Position numbers and translations under genes: made by a program. This document shows positions 1-7,800 of a stretch of DNA of 9,806 nt, one piece after another. The stretch lies in NCBI GenBank assembly GCA_002368575.1, contig DFEA01000021.1:3121-12926 (forward strand), in the 5' to 3' direction. Every line of letters starts with the position of its first letter. The stretch's first letter is position 1. The notes under the pieces are model-generated. The model did no database searches. It saw only the letters and a list, made by a program, of their open reading frames with translations, and was not told where the DNA came from. The DNA is from Lachnospiraceae bacterium UBA3814 (GTDB taxonomy: Bacteria; Bacillota; Clostridia; Lachnospirales; Lachnospiraceae).

Positions 1-25
1 GCAAATTGGCGCAGAAAGGAAATGA

Positions 26-48
26 TCCGATCCCAAAAGCGGATCGGA
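26..48 (+). repeat. Hairpin-forming inverted repeat upstream of cysS
   Basis: An 8-bp perfect stem (TCCGATCC at 26-33 pairing with GGATCGGA at 41-48) encloses a 7-nt loop, just upstream of the cysS ribosome binding site. No T-run follows, so it is not a classic intrinsic terminator. It may be an RNA-processing or weak attenuation hairpin between an upstream gene and cysS. A reading frame ending in TGA at 23-25 could be the tail of that upstream gene, but only eight codons are visible and no family can be assigned. Confidence 0.4.
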
Positions 49-60
49 CAAGCTGGCGCG

Positions 61-67
61 GGAGGAG
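61..67 (+). promoter_or_regulatory. cysS ribosome binding site
   Basis: GGAGGAG lies 7-9 nt before the ATG at 75. It decides the start of cysS in favour of this ATG over an in-frame TTG at 6, which would add 23 residues not expected before the conserved KIYNTLSG opening. Confidence 0.8.
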
Positions 68-74
68 CAGGATT

Positions 75-1484
75 ATGAAAATATATAATACCCTTTCAGG
101 TAAAAAAGAGGATTTAAAGACCATCGAGCCCGGCAAGGTAAGGATGTATGTATGCGGCCCTACGGTCTACAATCTTATTCATATCGGAAACGCAAGGCCG
201 ATGATAATCTTCGATACGGTAAGAAGGTATATGGAATACAGGGGCTACGAGGTGAACTATGTTTCAAACTTCACCGATGTGGACGATAAGATCATAAAGG
301 CCGCAAACGAAGAGGGGGTCGATGCGAAGGTGATCTCCGAACGTTACATAGAGGAATGCAAAAAGGATATGGCGGGAATGAACGTAAAGCCCGCGACCGT
401 CCACCCCAAGGCTACTGAGGAGATAGACGGGATGATAGATATGATAGCCGGGCTTATAGAGAAGGGCTATGCCTATAAGGCAGATGACGGAACGGTCTAC
501 TTCAGGACAAGGAAATCTGAGGGCTACGGGAAGCTGTCCCATAAAAACCTGGATGATCTGAGAAGCGGCAGCAGGGCACTGCTTGTGTCGGGAGAGGATC
601 AGAAGGAGGATCCGCTTGATTTTGTGCTCTGGAAGCCCAAAAAGGAAGGGGAGCCCTACTGGGAGTCTCCCTGGTGCGAAGGACGTCCCGGCTGGCATAT
701 AGAATGCTCGGTCATGAGCAGAAAATACCTGGGCGAGTCCATTGACATCCATGCGGGGGGAGAGGATCTGGTATTTCCCCATCATGAAAACGAGATAGCC
801 CAGAGCGAGGCCGCAAACGGGAAGGAATTTGCAAGATACTGGATGCATAATGCCTTTCTGAACATAGATAATAAAAAGATGAGCAAATCTCTCGGGAATT
901 TCTTTACAGTCAGGGATATCTCAGAAAAATATGACCTTCAGGTGTTAAGGTTCTTTATGCTGAACGCTCACTACAGGATGCCGCTTAATTTCAGCGAGGA
1001 GCTGATGGAGGCCGCTAAGAATTCACTGGAAAGAATAACGACTGCCGCGGACAATTTAAGATACCTGATAAAGAACAGCAGGACAGAAAAGACGAGCGAT
1101 ACAGAACGGGCATTATTAAAAGAAGCCGACAGATACCGGGTACTTTTTGATGAGGCCATGGACGATGATTTTAATACCGCGGATGCAATAACGGCTGTTT
1201 TTGAGCTGGTGAAATTTATCAACGTAAACGCTTCCTCGGATAACTCCTCCGAATATCTTGAGGATCTCCTTGGCAGGCTTAAGGAGCTTACGGATGTGCT
1301 CGGGATAATCACGGACAGGGAGGATGAGCTCCTTGACGAGGATGTGGAGAGGCTTATAGAGGAAAGAAGCGCAGCCAGGAAGAACAGGGATTTTGCAAGG
1401 GCTGATGAGATAAGAAAAAAGCTTTCCGATATGGGGATCATCTTAGAGGATACCAGAGAGGGAGTAAAGTGGCACAGGGCCTGA
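75..1484 (+). CDS. cysS: Cysteinyl-tRNA synthetase
   Basis: This class I aminoacyl-tRNA synthetase charges tRNA-Cys with cysteine in the cytoplasm using ATP. The 469-residue product has the usual family length. Visible signatures are the CGPTVYNLIHIGNARP segment, with Cys27 as first zinc ligand and the HIGN form of the HIGH motif at 36-39. There is a zinc-site region GWHIECSVMS, an AGGEDLVFPHHENEIAQSEA block carrying the remaining ligands, and KMSKS at 268-272. The C-terminal helical DALR-like region ends in the typical EIRKKLSDMGIILEDTREGVKW. The ATG at 75 follows a strong Shine-Dalgarno site. Its last 16 bp overlap mrnC, making it the first visible gene of a four-gene operon; the promoter lies outside the window. 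Identification is secure. Confidence 0.98.
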   Translation: MKIYNTLSGKKEDLKTIEPGKVRMYVCGPTVYNLIHIGNARPMIIFDTVRRYMEYRGYEVNYVSNFTDVDDKIIKAANEEGVDAKVISERYIEECKKDMAGMNVKPATVHPKATEEIDGMIDMIAGLIEKGYAYKADDGTVYFRTRKSEGYGKLSHKNLDDLRSGSRALLVSGEDQKEDPLDFVLWKPKKEGEPYWESPWCEGRPGWHIECSVMSRKYLGESIDIHAGGEDLVFPHHENEIAQSEAANGKEFARYWMHNAFLNIDNKKMSKSLGNFFTVRDISEKYDLQVLRFFMLNAHYRMPLNFSEELMEAAKNSLERITTAADNLRYLIKNSRTEKTSDTERALLKEADRYRVLFDEAMDDDFNTADAITAVFELVKFINVNASSDNSSEYLEDLLGRLKELTDVLGIITDREDELLDEDVERLIEERSAARKNRDFARADEIRKKLSDMGIILEDTREGVKWHRA

Positions 1485-1972
1485 ATCTCCGTCTGCTTAT
1501 CATGGAGCGCTTCTTACTTAAGGAGCATGAGGCCCAGCAGTATTCGCCCTTAAACCTTGCCTTTATCGGCGACAGTGTCTATGACCTGGTAATTAAGACG
1601 GTGCTCATAGAAACCGCAAACCGCCCGGTCAACATCCTGCAGAAAAAGACCAGCTCCATGGTAAAGGCTGATTTTCAGGCGGCCATGTTAGATGCGGTGT
1701 ATGACGAGCTTACTGAGGAAGAAAAGAAGATCTTCAGAAGAGGCAGGAACTCAAAGCCCGGAACAAAGGCAAAGAACGCGGATCATAAAAGCTATCTGAA
1801 GGCTACCGGCTTTGAGGCTGTTATGGGCTATCTGTATCTGACCGACCGGCTTGAAAGGATGACGGAGCTTATAAGGCTGGGACTTGAAAGAACTGAGGAT
1901 ACGGGAGCAAGGAATACCACCGGGAGGAGAAAAGGCACACACTCCACAGACGGACAGACAAAGAGGGAATAA
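1469..1972 (+). CDS. mrnC: Mini-ribonuclease III (23S rRNA maturation)
   Basis: Mini-III is a Firmicutes RNase III-like enzyme with only the catalytic domain and no double-stranded RNA-binding domain. In Bacillus it matures the ends of 23S rRNA precursors. The family signature is clear: YSPLNLAFIGDSVYDL at 25-40, with catalytic Asp35; the RGRNSK basic segment at 91-96; and TGFEAVMGYLYL at 113-124, with Glu116. The GTG start at 1469 is preferred because AGGGAG at 1459-1464 precedes it. The alternative ATG at 1502 (156 residues) has no purine-rich site upstream. The start overlaps the end of cysS by 16 bp, which suggests translational coupling. About 25 residues after the conserved core form a polar, basic tail rich in Thr, Arg and Lys that looks disordered. 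The stop abuts the rlmB start codon. The family call is firm and the exact start moderately so. Confidence 0.93.
   Translation: MAQGLNLRLLIMERFLLKEHEAQQYSPLNLAFIGDSVYDLVIKTVLIETANRPVNILQKKTSSMVKADFQAAMLDAVYDELTEEEKKIFRRGRNSKPGTKAKNADHKSYLKATGFEAVMGYLYLTDRLERMTELIRLGLERTEDTGARNTTGRRKGTHSTDGQTKRE
1963..1968 (+). promoter_or_regulatory. rlmB ribosome binding site
   Basis: GAGGGA lies within the last codons of mrnC, 4 nt before the ATG at 1973, which directly follows the mrnC TAA. This supports the rlmB start and reinitiation after mrnC. Confidence 0.6.
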
Positions 1973-2695
1973 ATGATCGAAGGAAGAAACGCGGTGCTTG
2001 AGGCCTTCAGAGCCGGAAAGACCGTTGATAAGCTGTATATTCAGGACGGCTGTCAGGACGGGCCGATACTTTCCATTAAAAGAGAGGCCAGAAAAAGCGG
2101 AACGATAATCAAATATGTAGATAAGGAAAGGCTTGACAGCATGAGCCGCACGGGACATCATCAGGGGGTGATAGCTCAGGCCGTTTCTTATGAGTATTCG
2201 GAGCTTGAGGATATTTTCAGCAGGGCAGCCGAAAGAAATGAGGAGCCCTTTATTTTTTTGCTTGACAATATCGAGGATCCCCATAATCTGGGAGCCATAA
2301 TAAGGACTGCCAATGTCTGCGGAGCCCATGGAGTCATAATCCCGAAAAACAGGGCGGTGGGACTTACGGAGACCGTAGCAAGGGCCTCTGCCGGGGCAGT
2401 AAGCTTCACCCCTGTGGTCAAGGTCACAAATCTCTCAAGGACCATTGAGGAGCTCAAGAAAAGAGGACTGTGGTTCGTATGCGCCGATATGGACGGAGAG
2501 ATCATGTACAAGGCCGATCTCAAGGGCCCCATCGGGCTTGTGATCGGCTCGGAGGGAGAAGGGGCAGGAAGGCTCGTAAAGGAAAAATGTGACCTTGTAT
2601 GCTCAATACCCATGAAGGGAGACATTGATTCACTGAATGCCTCCGTCGCAGCGGGTGTCATGGCTTATGAGATCGTGAGACAGAGATCGACATGA
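1973..2695 (+). CDS. rlmB: 23S rRNA (guanosine-2'-O-)-methyltransferase RlmB (TrmH/SpoU family)
   Basis: This SPOUT-superfamily enzyme transfers a methyl group from S-adenosylmethionine to the 2'-OH of a guanosine in the 23S rRNA peptidyl-transferase region (G2251 in E. coli numbering). The 240-residue product begins with the L30e-like substrate-binding domain, IEGRNAVLEAFRAG at 2-15, and continues with the knotted catalytic domain. That domain shows motif 1 LLDNIEDPHNLGAIIRTAN (96-114, with Asn105 and Arg111), motif 2 GLVIGSEGEGAGR (188-200) and motif 3 IPMKGDIDSLNASVAAG (212-228). This matches the TrmH group 3/RlmB type in length and order. The alternative, another 2'-O-methyltransferase of the same family, is less likely given the cysS-mrnC context shared with Bacillus. 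Its stop overlaps the sigH start as ATGA. Confidence 0.95.
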   Translation: MIEGRNAVLEAFRAGKTVDKLYIQDGCQDGPILSIKREARKSGTIIKYVDKERLDSMSRTGHHQGVIAQAVSYEYSELEDIFSRAAERNEEPFIFLLDNIEDPHNLGAIIRTANVCGAHGVIIPKNRAVGLTETVARASAGAVSFTPVVKVTNLSRTIEELKKRGLWFVCADMDGEIMYKADLKGPIGLVIGSEGEGAGRLVKEKCDLVCSIPMKGDIDSLNASVAAGVMAYEIVRQRST

Positions 2696-3345
2696 ATAAA
2701 TTTCGGGATAAGACGGACGAGGAGCTCATAAAGCAGCTGTGCGAAGGAAGCGGCAGCAGGGCAGATACGAAAAACAGCGATATCGAGGAATATCTCCTTG
2801 AAAAATACAAGCCTCTTGTGAGAAGGATAGCAAAGAATGATTCCTTCAGGATATCGGGAGGGGATCATGACGACCTCATCCAGGAGGGAATGATCGGGCT
2901 GATGAAGGCGGTAAAGACCTATGATCCCAACAGGGGCGCCAGCTTTTTCACCTTTGCCGCGCTGTGCATAAGAGGACAGATGATAAATGCGGTGGAGGCC
3001 TCAAACAGGGACAAGAATGCCGCTCTCAACTCCTATCTGTCGCTGTACGGAAGCGTGGGGGGAGCTGAGAATGAAGAGGACAGACGTCTTATCGATTCGA
3101 TTTCGGAGCTTGTCACAAGGAGCGCGGAGGATACCGCTATCGATATTGATACCGCAAAAGAGCTGGATATGCGTATACGCGGGGAGCTGAGCGAGCTGGA
3201 GGTACAGGTTTATGAAATGTACCTGTCGGGAATGAGCTATACTGAGATAGCTGATATCCTGGGAAGAGAAGCCAAATCCATAGACAACGCCATCCAGAGG
3301 GTAAAAAACAAGGTACAGGCCATCATAAGGGTACAGGCCGAATAA
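2692..3345 (+). CDS. sigH: RNA polymerase sigma-H factor (Spo0H type)
   Basis: This alternative sigma factor directs RNA polymerase to transition-phase promoters, including early sporulation and competence genes in Bacillus. The 217-residue protein has region 2 (YLLEKYKPLVRRIA at 34-47, DLIQEGMIGLMKAV at 61-74, FFTFAALCIRGQMINAV at 85-101) and the SigH-like LNSYLSLYG at 112-120. Region 4 is a helix-turn-helix (LSELEVQVYEMYLSGMSYTE at 166-185, continuing through SIDNAIQRVKNKV at 196-208). The KSIDNAIQRVK ending closely resembles Bacillus SigH. The ATG overlaps the rlmB stop (ATGA). Only weak purine stretches precede it, so translation is probably coupled. It lies directly after rlmB, where Bacillus has yacP in between. 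Whether the host sporulates cannot be told; the family also occurs in non-sporulating Clostridia. Confidence 0.92.
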   Translation: MNKFRDKTDEELIKQLCEGSGSRADTKNSDIEEYLLEKYKPLVRRIAKNDSFRISGGDHDDLIQEGMIGLMKAVKTYDPNRGASFFTFAALCIRGQMINAVEASNRDKNAALNSYLSLYGSVGGAENEEDRRLIDSISELVTRSAEDTAIDIDTAKELDMRIRGELSELEVQVYEMYLSGMSYTEIADILGREAKSIDNAIQRVKNKVQAIIRVQAE

Positions 3346-3346
3346 A

Positions 3347-3365
3347 GGCCCCAGTCAAAGGGGCC
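3347..3365. terminator. GC-rich hairpin between convergent sigH and transporter genes
   Basis: GGCCCC (3347-3352) pairs perfectly with GGGGCC (3360-3365) around a 7-nt loop. It starts 2 bp after the sigH stop and covers the last codons and stop of the - strand transporter gene. Neither strand has a long T-run (only TTT after the stem on the - strand), so this is a likely but atypical bidirectional terminator. A second small hairpin (CGAAG/CTTCG, 3366-3380) follows at once. Confidence 0.45.
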
Positions 3366-4809
3366 CGAAGCCGGTCTTCGTTGCAAATATCAGGAAGATA
3401 AAGGCGATTATCCACCAGATTATGAAGATTGGCAGAAGGAACTTAAGCCATTTTCCGAAGGGAACCCTGCAGATGGCAAGCGCAGCCAGGATCTCGCCGC
3501 CGGTAGGGGAAAAAATATTCGTAAAGGCATCCCCGAGCTGGTAGGCAAGCACCGCGGTCTGTCTGGTAATACCGCTTGCATCGGCAAGTGATCCCATGAT
3601 CGGCATGGTTATGGATGCCTGGGCAGAGCCCGAGGGCACCAGGACGTTAAAGAGCTCATGAAAAACGAACATCCCGCAGGCCATGAGTACGGAGGGGAGA
3701 CGGTTTAAGGCATTGGAGAGATAATGAAGGAGTGAATCCATTACGTTTGCGTTCTCCAGTATGAGCACGGCCGAATTGGCAAGCCCTATCATAAGCCCCG
3801 GAAGCAGCATATCGTGACAGCCCTGTTCAAACCTCCGGCAGATATTTACGGGAGAAAGCCCGCCTGCGAGGCCGCCCAGGATACCGACGGCAAGAAAGAT
3901 CCCGGAAAGCTCGTCTATATAAAAGCCCTTTTTTATTATCCCCCATACCGCAAAGCCGATCCCGGCAAGGAAGATGATGATCACCAGAGACTGCCTGAAG
4001 GTAAGTGCGGGTATGTTTTCAAGATCCAGCCGCTTGTCCTGATTATATTCCTTATCATATGCATAGGCGCCTCCGAGCTTCGGATTGTTCTTTACAAAAC
4101 GGGCGTACCAGATAACGTAGATGATGGAGGAAAGCTCCAGGGAGATGAAAAGAACGATCCTTAAGCCCATTCCGGAAAAGAGAGGGACTCCGCAGATCTT
4201 CTGGGCGATCCCGACCGTGAAGGCATTGGTCACGGCGCCCCCGTAGCCGGCGGCGGCGGCAACAAAGATGATGCCTACGGCGGTAAGGGAATCGTAACCG
4301 ACCGTGATGCAGCAGGCCAGTATGAGCGGGACAAAGACCAGATACTCCTCAAAGTTTCCGCAGAAGGCGGAGCCTGCGCCGAAGAGGATCATGAAAATGG
4401 GGATGATAAGAAACTCCTTCCCCGTCAGAGCCTTAAGCATATTGGCGATCCCGACGTTTAGGGCGCCGTTTCCGTTTAATATGGAAAACATTCCCCCTAT
4501 TATGAGCAGAAAGAAAATTATGTAGGCACCGTTCTGGAGCCCGCGGGTCAGGGACATAAGAAGGTCAAAGGCTCCGGTAGGAGTCCTTTCAACGTACATG
4601 AAGCTTGAGGGGTCGATGATCTCTCTTTCTACCGTCTCGTCATATACCCTTTCATAGGTCCCGGCGGGGATGATATAGGTGGAAAGGGCACAGAGAAGTA
4701 CGATAATGACCATAAGGATAAGGGGGTGTACCGACTTGTGCTCCGGCACCTTTCCTCTTACCGGTGTTCTCCTTTCGTTATGCCTTGAGTCATGAACAGT
4801 GAACTTCAT
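3355..4809 (-). CDS. YfcC/DcuC-family membrane transporter
   Basis: This is a polytopic inner-membrane carrier of the YfcC branch of the DcuC/C4-dicarboxylate anaerobic carrier family. The branch also includes streptococcal arginine/ornithine antiporters; substrates of most members are unknown. The 484-residue protein has a short cytoplasmic N-terminus and about ten or more hydrophobic segments, for example near 29-48, 96-112, 133-149, 155-170, 216-236, 273-291 and 457-476. Typical conserved stretches are GNFEEYLVFVPL (151-162), GYGGAVTNAFTVGIAQK (188-204), HELFNVLVPSGSAQASITMP (384-403) and YQLGDAFTNIFSPTGGEILA (423-442); the two polar re-entrant-like loops are family hallmarks. AGGAGA upstream supports the ATG. 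It lies 43 bp after the propeller/HD-GYP sensor in the same direction, probably co-transcribed with it, and converges on sigH with 9 bp between stops. The substrate (amino acid or carboxylate) is not decidable here. Confidence 0.88.
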   Translation of the reverse strand: MKFTVHDSRHNERRTPVRGKVPEHKSVHPLILMVIIVLLCALSTYIIPAGTYERVYDETVEREIIDPSSFMYVERTPTGAFDLLMSLTRGLQNGAYIIFFLLIIGGMFSILNGNGALNVGIANMLKALTGKEFLIIPIFMILFGAGSAFCGNFEEYLVFVPLILACCITVGYDSLTAVGIIFVAAAAGYGGAVTNAFTVGIAQKICGVPLFSGMGLRIVLFISLELSSIIYVIWYARFVKNNPKLGGAYAYDKEYNQDKRLDLENIPALTFRQSLVIIIFLAGIGFAVWGIIKKGFYIDELSGIFLAVGILGGLAGGLSPVNICRRFEQGCHDMLLPGLMIGLANSAVLILENANVMDSLLHYLSNALNRLPSVLMACGMFVFHELFNVLVPSGSAQASITMPIMGSLADASGITRQTAVLAYQLGDAFTNIFSPTGGEILAALAICRVPFGKWLKFLLPIFIIWWIIAFIFLIFATKTGFGPL

Positions 4810-4814
4810 TGCGG

Positions 4815-4820
4815 TCTCCT
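4815..4820 (-). promoter_or_regulatory. Ribosome binding site of the YfcC-family gene
   Basis: AGGAGA on the - strand, 5 nt before the ATG at 4809, in the short A/T-rich gap after the sensor gene. It fixes the transporter start. Confidence 0.75.
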
Positions 4821-4830
4821 TTTATCTTTT

Positions 4831-4865
4831 ATCATTTATTATTTATTATTTATTATTTATTATCC
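4831..4865. repeat. Tandem heptamer repeat ATTATTT over a stop codon
   Basis: Three perfect copies of ATTATTT (4838-4858) are flanked by two degenerate copies (ATCATTT at 4831-4837, ATTATCC at 4859-4865). The array covers the last codons and TAA stop of the sensor gene and the gap before the transporter. On the coding strand it reads as repeated AAATAAT, giving stops in all frames and an unstructured A-rich stretch ahead of the transporter's ribosome binding site. Such short arrays can vary in copy number by slippage. Confidence 0.8.
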
Positions 4866-7800
4866 TTATCAGCTTCATCAGCTTCCTTCTGCGAATACAG
4901 TCCCAGGCTTTTTGCAAACTCCCTGTTCTTCCGGGCAAGCTCTTCCTTCTTCTGCTTTTTTTCGGAGGATGCGTCGGATAACCCTTCTCCCTTTTTGTCA
5001 GAGGACGAAGCTTCCGGCATGGACACAAGCTGCGGCTCCTCCAAGACGGCCGCGTCTATGGCCTTCTTGTCTATTTTGTTCTCTTCGGCGAGAGCTATGA
5101 GGGCGTCCACAACCTCTTCATCCAGCTGTGTTCCCCTTATCCGTTTTATCTCCTCAAGCACCACCGACAGATCAAGCTGCTTTCTGTAGGGCCTTGTGGA
5201 ATACATGGCGTCGAAGGTATCGGCCACCGCGATTATCCTTGCGACCTCAGGGATCTCATCGCCCTTTAAGCCTCTGGGATAGCCTCTTCCGTCCATTCTC
5301 TCATGATGGCAGCCCGCGCCTATGGCAAGGTCCTCAACTATGCGCACGTCCTTAAGTATCTCGGCGCCCTTTGCGGCATGGGATTTCATAACCTTATATT
5401 CATCATCATTCAGCCTTTCGGGCTTATTGAGGATGCTGTCCGGGATGCTCAGCTTTCCTATATCGTGGAGAAGAGCGATGTTGTAGAACTCGCTTATCTG
5501 CTCATCGGTATACTCCCTCTTTTCCTTAAGCTTCTCCGCAAGCATTTTCGTGTAAATGGCGACACGGAAGGAGTGTCCTCTGTTCTGGGAATCACGCATG
5601 TCTATGCACTTGGCAAAGGTATACATGATCTCGTTGATGAAGAGCTGATCCTCCTCCTGCTTGGCAAGGAGCTCTCTGTTCATTTTAAGAAAATGCTTCC
5701 ATATCACAAAGGAAATGAGGGCGATAATGGCCACCATGAAGATCGCCCAGAAAACAAAGCTCTCGTAAAGGGAGGTCTCCTTGGAGAGAATGATGGAGGC
5801 GCTCTTTTCTATCTCCCCGGTTTCATCGTTTATCACATTAAGATGGAAGACATATTTTCCGCCGTCAAGGTTAGTGTATCTTACAGGCTGCATTTCCTGC
5901 TTGGTGGTGACCACCGGCGCATCGTCAAAGCCCTCAAGATAATAGCTTATGCGGGGATTGCTGAGGCCGAAGGTAATGGCGTAGGCGTTTATCACAAGCT
6001 TCCGGCTTCCGGCGGGGATCACCACCGGATCGTTAATGTTCTTTACCGGGACGGTCCTGTCGTCAAGCTCTACAGAGGGTATAGCAAGGCGGACCGAATC
6101 GGTATTTCCTTCCTCGGTGTTGATATCGACCCTGCAGACCCCGGTGGTTCCGGAAATATAGAGGTTGCCTTTGTCATCCAGAAAGCTTCTTGAATTTCCG
6201 GTGGCGATATAGGGAAGCCCGCTGCGCCTGTCATAGAAGCTGTATTCTATATCCTTATTATCAAGGAGCTCTTCGACCTTTGTGATATAGATCCCGTTTG
6301 AGGAAAGGATCCAGGCCTTGCCGTTTCCGTTAAAGTATATATCGTAGTTATTTGAATAGGGGAAATTGGTCACGGCGGTAAGAGAGAGATCCGTTTCACT
6401 CCCGGAGCCCTGCTTCATATACTGTATGGAGTTTGAGGTGATGAGCCAGAAGAGCCCTCTTTCATCATCCCTCTTTATCCTCATGACCACCTCGCTGGTG
6501 AGGCCGTCGTCATGGCCTATGCGCGAGACCCTGTTATCCTTGATCACATAGATCCCGTCGCCGTCGCTTCCAAGGTATAAGGTCCCGTCCTCACCCTCCT
6601 CTACAGAGAGGATCTCCGTTGTGCTTATCCCGTCGTCCTGACCGTAATGAGCGCTCACCTTACCGTCCTTTATTATAAAGAGACCGTTTCCGGTGGCGGC
6701 GGCCATGCTCCCGTCCCTTCTTTCCAGAACGGCCCTGACACGGGCGGCATCGAGGCCGTTTGTTTCATTATAGGAGGTGATGGAGGAGTCGTCGGGATTA
6801 AAGCACACAAGCCCCGTCTCTCCGTGGGTGCAGAGCCATACCCTGCCTAAGGAGTCGTTCTTTATGCAGCGGATACGGACACCCTTGAGATATTCCGTGA
6901 GGGGATTTTCGATATTATTGTAGCTTTTGCTGTTTATTATGATAAGGCCGCTGTCGGTTGCGATATAGAGATTGTTCCCGTTGATACACGTCGAATTTAC
7001 CACGGTCTGTTCAAGCTCCGCAAGCTTGCTTATGTCGGTAAAGCGGTCGGGAACCAGCTTCAGCACGCCCTGTCTTGTAGAGGTGAACCAGATATTTCCC
7101 TCATGATCCTCCATGATATGCCCCACCGAATTATGCATGGGAACATCGGAAAGAGCGGTGAACACGCCTGTGCCGTCAATATAGCCGATGCCGTTGGTAG
7201 CGCTCAGCCATAAAAGATCATTGATCTTAAGGATCGAATTGATGTTCTTAAGCTGTCCCGTTGACTGCCTTTTTATGATCTTCATCGAAGCATTCCCGTC
7301 GACGGTCAGAAGCTCCGAGCCTGCGGTCCCCATGTAAAGGATGCCGGGGGAGCCGGGATCTGAGTAAAGCGCGTTTACGGGCTCCTCCCCGAATTTTTCG
7401 GGATTGTAAAAGGCGCTTATCCTCAGGGAATCAAGCTCGAACACGGCTCCGTTAAGGGTGAGGCCGTAGATGCACCCGCCCTCGTCCTTCTGAAGGGCCG
7501 TTATATACTCAAGATTCACAAGGGGATCGTCGATCACATGCACCTGAAGATCCTCCTGGATGCAGGCAAGCCCCTGGGTGGTGGCGATAATGATGTTTCC
7601 GTCATTATCCTCGGTTATGGCTCTTATGGAATAGGATTTAAGCCCCTCGACCCTTCCGTAGACCTTGATGTCCCCGTGGTCAAAGCAGGCTATCCCGTTC
7701 TCGTTGGTACCTATCCATACCCGCTCCTTAGAGTCCACGAACAGGCTGAAAACGCTGGATATTCCCGTAGAGGAATCAAAACGGTAGAAATTGGAGCCGT

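Noticed and set aside
6..74. In-frame TTG start extending CysS by 23 residues
   Set aside because: The strong GGAGGAG site points to ATG 75, and the extension precedes the normal CysRS N-terminus.
1..78. Open frame 1 ending in TGA that overlaps the cysS ATG
   Set aside because: Its codons (CGC, CGA, CGG, CAA) are unlike the neighbouring genes, and no family is recognisable; too short to call.
264..848. 194-codon open frame antisense to cysS
   Set aside because: It mirrors a confidently identified gene, has no ribosome binding site and has no recognisable domain.
1751..2329. 192-codon open frame antisense to mrnC/rlmB
   Set aside because: Shadow of two secure genes; no initiation signal.
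5303..6193. 296-codon + strand open frame inside the sensor gene
   Set aside because: Antisense to the Y_Y_Y, membrane-helix and HD-GYP part of the sensor, whose protein sequence is clearly conserved; the + frame product resembles nothing.
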